From: Welwitschia mirabilis | Taxonomy: Eukaryota; Gnetophyta; Gnetopsida; Welwitschiales | Assembly (NCBI GenBank): GCA_051453625.1 | Contig: JBOZIK010000001.1 | Coordinates: 116,976,822 to 117,040,821 of the forward strand | Direction: 5' to 3' | Length of the DNA stretch: 64,000 nucleotides | Shown: one piece after another, positions 57,950 through 64,000 of the stretch | Layout: every line of letters starts with the position of its first letter | Position numbering within the stretch: the stretch's first letter is position 1 | Position numbers and translations under genes: made by a program | The notes under the pieces: generated by a model | What the model saw: the letters and a program-made list of their open reading frames with translations, nothing else | Databases searched by the model: none | Told to the model about the DNA's origin: nothing

Positions 57950-59497
57950 TTCAATTGACTAGAACAATTAGAAAATTTACTAATAAAATTACATAAAATT
58001 TTTACCTCTTGAATTATCTCTATGTTCTCCTTTTGAATCTTCTTATATTTGGCCTTTAAAGCTTTCTTTTTCTTGTTTAGAACCTTTACTATTTTATTTA
58101 GCTTGTTAACCCGTTTTTCTTGATCTTCACATTCTAAGTATAGCTCTTAATAGGTATCTTCTAATTCTTCTTCTCTTTCTTCCATAATATTTAAATCATC
58201 TGGTTTAGTTGAATAAGGTTCCTCTTTTAAAAGTGGTACTATTTTCATGAAAGAAAGTTTCCTATCTCTGTCTGATTCTTGACTAGATTTGCTATCTTAT
58301 TCCTCATCTAAATTGTCTTAAATGATAATAAATAATGGTCTTTTGGATTTTATCTAGTCCCTTTTGTTATTTGAACATTCATTTGTAACATGTTTATATT
58401 GTTTATAGGCATAGCACTGGATATCCTTTTCTTTTTCTTGATCTCTTCTTAGCTTGAATTGATCCCTTCTAGACCCCTTGCTTAATTCTCCATTTCTTCT
58501 TTTTCTATGCAAGAATTTTTTAAAACTTCTTGCTAATAGTGCAACCTCATCCTTGTCAATGTCAACATATGATCTTTTAAGTCTAGATTCTTCCTAAACA
58601 TTTTTTAATGCAAGAAGTTTCTTCTTATCTTTNNNNNNNNNNNNNNNNNNNNNNNNNNNNNNNNNNNNNNNNNNNNNNNNNNNNNNNNNNNNNNNNNNNN
58701 NNNNNNNNNNNNNNNNNNNNNNNNNNNNNNNNTAAAACTTCTTGCTAATAGTGCAACCTCATCCTTGTCAAGGTCATCATATGATCTTTTAAGTCTAGAT
58801 TCTTCCTAAACATTTTTTAATGCAAGATGTTTCTTCTTATCTTTAGGAAACTTTAATTCATGAATTTGAAGATTACCTTGTAGTTTATTTAAGACCATAT
58901 GATTGATATTCTTACTTTTTTCAATGCCTGTAACCTTTGGCTTAAAGAAATTTGGAAGGGATCCTAAGATTTTTCTTACCATTTTTGCTTCATCTATCTT
59001 TTCTTCTAGTATCTCCATTGAGTTTACTATATCTATCAATATAGGAAAGAACTCTTTAAGAGTTTCTTCCTCCTCCATATGAATATATTTAAACTTCAAA
59101 ATAAGCATCTACAATTTTATCATTTTTACAATTGGCATGTTCTTATGAGCTACTTTAAGAATGTCCCATACTTCTTTGGCATGTGCATAATTTACAATAC
59201 TCTTAAATTCTTCTACACAAACTACATAAAAAAAGGGATTAAGAGCATGAGCATTTATAGTTGCCTTAGCCTTATCAATGGGAGTCCATTGATCTTTTGG
59301 TTTCATAACTATTTTGGTGTTACCACTACTATCCATTTTAGCTATTGTAGATTGGTCATATTCATTGTAGATAATCTCTTTTATGTCAATATTGAGGGAC
59401 CTCAAAAAAATCGCATTATAGCCTTCTAATAAGCATAGTTAGTTTTATCAAATAGAGGTGGCCTTCCAGTAGAGAATTTATGTATAGGATTACTCAT
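57950..59497 (-). pseudogene. gag: B3 copia gag with coiled-coil tail
   Basis: Starts at 59497 with 'MSNPIHKFSTGRPPLFDKTN', then a stop for the conserved Trp and a one-base deletion. The next two open stretches (98 codons, 59109-59405; 100 codons, 58806-59108) are the best-preserved coding sequence in the window: 'DAHALN'-type 'NAHALNPFFYVVCVEEFK', 'AKEVWDILKVAHKN', 'EEETLKEFFPILIDIVNSM' and 'MVRKILGSLPNFFKPKV'. A knuckle near 58410 reads 'CYAYKQYKHVTNECSN', its second Cys being Tyr. The Lys/Glu-rich coil at 57950-58300 ends the gag. The gap at 58633-58732 lies inside. Confidence 0.85.
58633..58732. other. Assembly gap (100 N)
   Basis: Flanked by two nearly identical stretches of about 112 bp (58521-58632 and 58733-58844) with about three differences. 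Either a true short duplication in gag or unmerged contig ends. Confidence 0.99.
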
Positions 59498-59549
59498 GGC
59501 TAGGGTTAAAAAGTTAAGATCTAGTAGGATCTATGATTAACTCAACTTA

Positions 59550-59561
59550 GCTCTAATACCA
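59550..59561 (-). promoter_or_regulatory. B3 primer-binding site
   Basis: The minus strand reads TGGTATTAGAGC, 11 of 12 bases matching TGGTATCAGAGC, two bases from the LTR end. Confidence 0.88.
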
Positions 59562-59563
59562 AA

Positions 59564-60705
59564 TGAAAGATCTATAAACCTTAGAGGGAAAGAGGAGTGA
59601 ATAGGTTTTAGAAAATAAAATTGCCATTAAAAAGATCACATAAAAATATTAATATATTTAAAATTAGAAATAACTACTATTACATAAAATTAGATGAATA
59701 AAAGAACAAGCAAATAACTAAAATGAAAAATGTCTAAGAGGATCACCAGAGAAAATGATTTATAGTGGTTTAGAAAAATCCCCCTACTTTACTCTTGTCT
59801 ATTAGATTTAACATTAAGATGATTTGGATCCTTGTTGATATCTTTTTTGGTTTTTAGATTAACATGTAACCTTTACAAGTAGATTGTTGAGGCTTAATTT
59901 CAATCATTATAGAGCAAAGCTTTTGGTAGGGATAGTATATCTAAATGCACTAGCTTTACCAAATTTAAAGTATAATGAAGGGAAATACACTACTTAAAAA
60001 ATGTATTCACAAGTATAAGCTCATGCAATGTAGTATATTGGTTTTAGACCAATTAATATCAATAGTACAAATGTCCTTGTCTTTTTGAAACAACAGTGCC
60101 AAATATTCCTATGCATTCGGATTATTTAGAAGATAGGTTTTTACATTGAAAAATAAACTTGATACTCTAATAACTAGGTATGGAAAGGATAATAGATAAA
60201 AAATAAATTAAAAAGTTCAATTTCCACTATGATTAATTGACCACTCAAAACATCTAGTCAAACTAATTAGTTACTATAACTAAAATTGATTAACCCAACT
60301 TTCTTTCAGTCAACTTGATTACCTTATATCACATGGTCTAGTTAACTCCATCTATAATTTAATCAATTACATTTGATTTAAGTTTAGTCAACTGCTTATG
60401 AGGTCCAATTAACCCCTTGAAAACTTTGACAAACAAATATTTGGCTTAGGTACAGTCAGCTCCTTTTGAGATCTAGTTTACTCCTTATTAATTTCATTAG
60501 AAAACTTTAGGTCTAGGTCTAGTTGAGTCCATTTAGATCTAGTTAACTCTTATGAATATTGTTAGTTTTCTGGATCATATAAAACTTGAGAAAAATGTTA
60601 AATTACTTCTAACCTATAAAGACTTTATTTAACTAAAATATTTACAACATATTACACTATATCAGATATGTTAGTTTTACATTAATTTGGTAATATAACT
60701 TAACA
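59564..60705 (-). repeat. B3 5' LTR
   Basis: On the minus strand it begins TGTTAAGTTATATTACCAA, matching the start of the B2 LTR with few changes, and ends CTTTCA. Between about 60240 and 60560 it has the worn 'gtcaac' and 'ggtctagttaac' motif cluster of the family. At about 1.14 kb it is shorter than the B2 LTR. Confidence 0.85.
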
Positions 60706-62151
60706 CTGTCTTCTTAGAATGCAAGTAGCAATAATGAAATCCAAGGATGGAACTAATCTAGTTAGGATTTATACTTTCATTCTTATGTTCTGAGGTTTAT
60801 TTCAGCTACTGAATACATTTGTACTATTAGTGAATTAATTTGAAAAAATTTATTTTTAATGTAAATTCATAAGATACTAATGCTAATCCTAGTTTTTAAT
60901 GTATAAAAGGAAACATTCACTTTAATTTTAGGCTTGTTAACTCTTTATCTATGTTTGAAATTATTGAGGAGAGAATTCATCATGTTTTTTTTTTAAGTTT
61001 TTCTTTAGAAATAAGTTAGCCTCTAAGGCTAGCATGACATTCAAGTTTTAGCTCAAGTTCCTTTGATGTAGCCTTTTTTCTACTCATGTAATAAATTTTT
61101 AAAGCTTTGTGTATTTTATTTCTCTAATTTCAAGTATGTATATGATTTTATACCTATAACGTCTAGTATAGACCAGATTATGCTAATATTTTTATAAAAT
61201 TTTGAGTAATTTTTATTGTGTTAATATTATGTCATAGCTTTCTATCGTTTCATCCCCTTTATGAGTGATAGCCTATTTTTCATGCTTCTAAAGTAGGCTA
61301 TAAAAGATAAGGTAACTAAGAGTTTTTACTAACACTTATATGGTAAATAAGATTATGTCCCCATGCTTGATCTTAAATGAATGCTTAATATAACTTCTTT
61401 AATATCAATATCAAGCATGACTATCATCATTGAGCCTCATACTTTTATTTTTATGTTTATGCTAGATGTTAAGTTTATGCTTCAGTCCTAGTTTTAGTTA
61501 TTGAGCACAACAACATAATCTTAATTTGCATTACAATACCATTTTATAATAATTATGAAAATTAATTCTATACATGTTTTTACTATTTTGTTATTACATT
61601 TATTACTTAGAAAGGATGACATGGGGACTATAGTATAAATGAAATTTCTAGCTATTTATAAATAAAATTTTAATTATGCTTTACCAAGATTTTTATTCTA
61701 GTGAAATATTTTAAATTTAAAATATTTATAGAGATGCAAATCATAGAAAAAACAAATTCATAATAATTGTCTATTTATTTCACTAATATTTACTAAGAAT
61801 TTAAACATTATATAAGCTAAAAGGCTTTTCTTTGAATAACAACAATAAGCATAGAAGCCATCATTTCCTTATAAAGATTCTTATGACCCAAATTAGTAAA
61901 ACTAGTGGATTTTTATGGAAAACTCTAATAAAAAATGAATCATTCACATCACAACTATCATCTTCTTAGTAACCTTTAAATAAGTTACTCTAGGATACTC
62001 TAAAATAATTTTATGAATGCTTAATTAGATACTAGTAATAAATAAGCTAAAATCGGAAACCAAATAACTCAAGCTTTGTAATTTATAGAATAAGAAATAA
62101 ATCAAATTTCTTAAACTACCACTAACATCTTTATTATAGTTAATAAAAGGA
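60706..62151. other. AT-rich flank without recognised gene
   Basis: No domain or repeat recognised between the B3 LTR and repeat E2. Confidence 0.4.
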
Positions 62152-62540
62152 AAAAGGATAAGTTTCTCTCCCAACCTACTCTTAACTTAAAAGGATGTAA
62201 TTAACTAACTAGAAGAGGTTTAGAAAGTTAATGCTACCTCATTTAGAAATATTATCCATATTAATAAAAATTTTTAATCACCTATGAAGGATAAATTTAC
62301 ATATAACCCTTTATTTTAAAATACATCTCAAATTAAGAAAGATAAAGAGCACAATTTGGGGAAAAAATTTAGACATAAGAAATTACAAAACTTTCTCTTA
62401 CCTAACTATCTTACATTCTAAGGGAAGAAAATAACTCAAAAAAGAATATCTAAAAATATTTACATTAAAATTTTACTTTTGGATGCTATTAAGAAAAATC
62501 CATTTTATGCTAAGTTTATTAAACACATGTGCCTAATAAA
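62152..62540. repeat. Dispersed repeat E2, copy 2
   Basis: Collinear with 14334-14735, same orientation. Together with 50515-51700 it probably represents a second copy of the decayed gypsy element, split by block D and B3. Confidence 0.5.
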
Positions 62541-64000
62541 GAGAAATTCAAATGTTAAAAGAAGATCATTTTTATTCCAATAAGTAAGTCCTATTGTGCA
62601 TCCAAATTTTAAGACCTTCATTCCTCAACTATTTATCTATTATAGAAAATAAAAATATAGATAGAGCCATACTAGATCTAGTGGTTAATGTGAAATAATA
62701 ACTATTAATTATGTAAATAACTTATATTAAAAGAACTAAAGAAAATAAAAATAAAATTAAATGTTCTAGATATACCCACAAAAGTAATAGATGATATGTT
62801 TATCTTAAGACTTTTATAATTTTATTGTTAGGATAATTTCTTAAAAGGGAGGGGTAAATAGAAAAGTTAAGGAAAATTTTCTTATTAAAAATTCAATTAA
62901 GTATAAATATTATTTAATAGTAATTATAATATAGTAAACAATAAAGTAAGCATAACAAAATAATGGAGAGTTAATTAAATCAATGCACACAAGAGAGATG
63001 AAAGAAGCAAGTTTGTTTTCCTTTATTGATTTCTTGTACCTATACATTTAAGACTATCTTTAGCTAATCATAATGGGATACTATAATAATAATTAGCCTC
63101 AAATCTAATCAAAATGATGTTTTCAAAATGTATCTTGATGACATGGATAGAATTCAAATATTATCAAAGGAGATGAAAAAAGAAAGAGTGTTTTTCACTA
63201 TATTTGATGAAATTTCATATTCGTAAGGCTATATGGTATATAATAGTGTTTGTTTATTTAAAAAAATATTTTTTTTACTATTGGAAATCATCATTACAAA
63301 CCACTTTATTGATCTAATAACTAAAAATAATTATGTATCTTTTAATAGCTAGAAAGATGGTTATATTTGGCTTTATTTATTCATCTACAGTTCTAATTTT
63401 TATTTCATATCAAAAATATGATTAACTTCCATTGTAATTCTAGTTGAACATTTAGTAGTTAACTCTTATTATTTAATAGTTAACCCCTTATTACATCAAG
63501 TCCAATTTTTGCAAAATTGTATTAATAAACAATTGTCCACTTGATTTCTGATTGTCACTCACCTAAAGATAATTTTGTATTATAAATTTTCAAATTTATC
63601 CTTAGATCATTATCAAGTTTGTTTCATTAAATTTCTTTATGTTCTATATTTATAAGTCATTATTGTCCTATAATGTATATACACAAATGTTATTATCTTA
63701 ATCATAATATAGCTTATCATTAACAAATAATCTATAGGTATAACATTAAACCCTTAATTTTAAGAAATAGATAGATTTTTAAGGCTTTATGTAACATGTG
63801 AGTAATTAATTTGTTATTAAAAATTTATTAATTAAGTATGAGAGTCATTATTAAAAATGAATAATTTACATTATTTTGTTTATAATACAACCCAAGCTAA
63901 TCAAAGTTCATGAATCTTAATTAGCTAAGAAAACCAACACTAAAGTGAAAACTATGCCCTTCATGGTATTATAAAAGCAAGTGCATTTCAAATATTAATA
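62541..64000. other. AT-rich stretch to the window end
   Basis: No open frame, domain or repeat that I can support. Confidence 0.4.

Larger units (their letters stand above)
53220..60705 (-). mobile_element. Copia element B3, nearly complete coding region
   Basis: Minus-strand element: LTR 59564-60705, primer-binding site 59550-59561, then gag, protease remnant, integrase, reverse transcriptase, RNase H and ORF3 down to about 53360. The homology to B2 downstream of ORF3 ends near 53220, where block D begins, and no 3' LTR is found. It is the only member of family B here that still shows all of pol, so it shows what B2 has lost. Confidence 0.88.

Noticed and set aside
59079-59429. 116-codon plus-strand frame
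   Set aside because: Mirror of the well-preserved B3 gag on the minus strand.
1-64000. Host gene, tRNA or rRNA
   Set aside because: No splice-connected exon series, cloverleaf or rRNA core was seen. tRNA-like matches are only the 12-base primer-binding sites of the elements. A proper tRNAscan and protein search could still find small items that I missed.

Overview
This window is repeat-dominated, AT-rich DNA from a flowering-plant nuclear genome. The evidence is the set of plant-type LTR retrotransposons (Ty1/copia with a third ORF, and Ty3/gypsy), a LINE tail, primer-binding sites complementary to initiator tRNA-Met, and no bacterial gene organisation. The species cannot be named from sequence alone. 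I found no intact host gene, rRNA, tRNA or CRISPR. All coding sequence I can recognise is decayed transposon. Eight runs of N mark assembly gaps.

Layout. 1-6740: pieces of a gypsy-like element, with three copies of one LTR tail, a leader built from a 20-bp minisatellite (two copies), a broken gag and a probable 3' LTR start. 6741-20362: AT-rich DNA holding a decayed gypsy element (gag about 13.6 kb, integrase tail about 15.8 kb). Its 3' segment appears twice (15741-16689 and 19442-20362), and a truncated minus-strand copia element (B1, 16790-19441) lies between. 20925-21943: an isolated GC-rich block. 25441-34330: a minus-strand LINE tail split by a full-length plus-strand copia element, B2 (26467-34066), with a perfect TTTAA target duplication. 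34811-43930: a second, unrelated full-length copia element, C (minus strand), with target duplication CTTCC/CTTCT. 44587-45023 and 47459-47899: two copies of a short solo-LTR-like repeat. 50515-51700 and about 62.15-62.54 kb: second copies of repeats seen at 11.4 and 14.3 kb, separated by an LTR-like block and by copia element B3 (minus, 53220-60705). B3 is in the same family as B1 and B2 and keeps readable gag, integrase, reverse transcriptase, RNase H and ORF3.

How the pieces relate. In B2, B3 and C a third ORF (ORF3) lies between the end of pol and the 3' LTR. The three proteins share one layout and are neither gag nor pol. In B and C, which are different families, the spacer just upstream of ORF3 carries the short motif that is clustered in that family's own LTR (GTCGAC-type in B, AGATGTCT in C), followed by a TATA-like box and then the ORF3 start. 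This suggests that ORF3 has its own LTR-like promoter. B2 has lost integrase, reverse transcriptase and RNase H but keeps gag, this spacer and ORF3. C has lost the core of RT and RNase H, and part of its ORF3 is duplicated in tandem. I regard this arrangement as the most interesting thing in the window.
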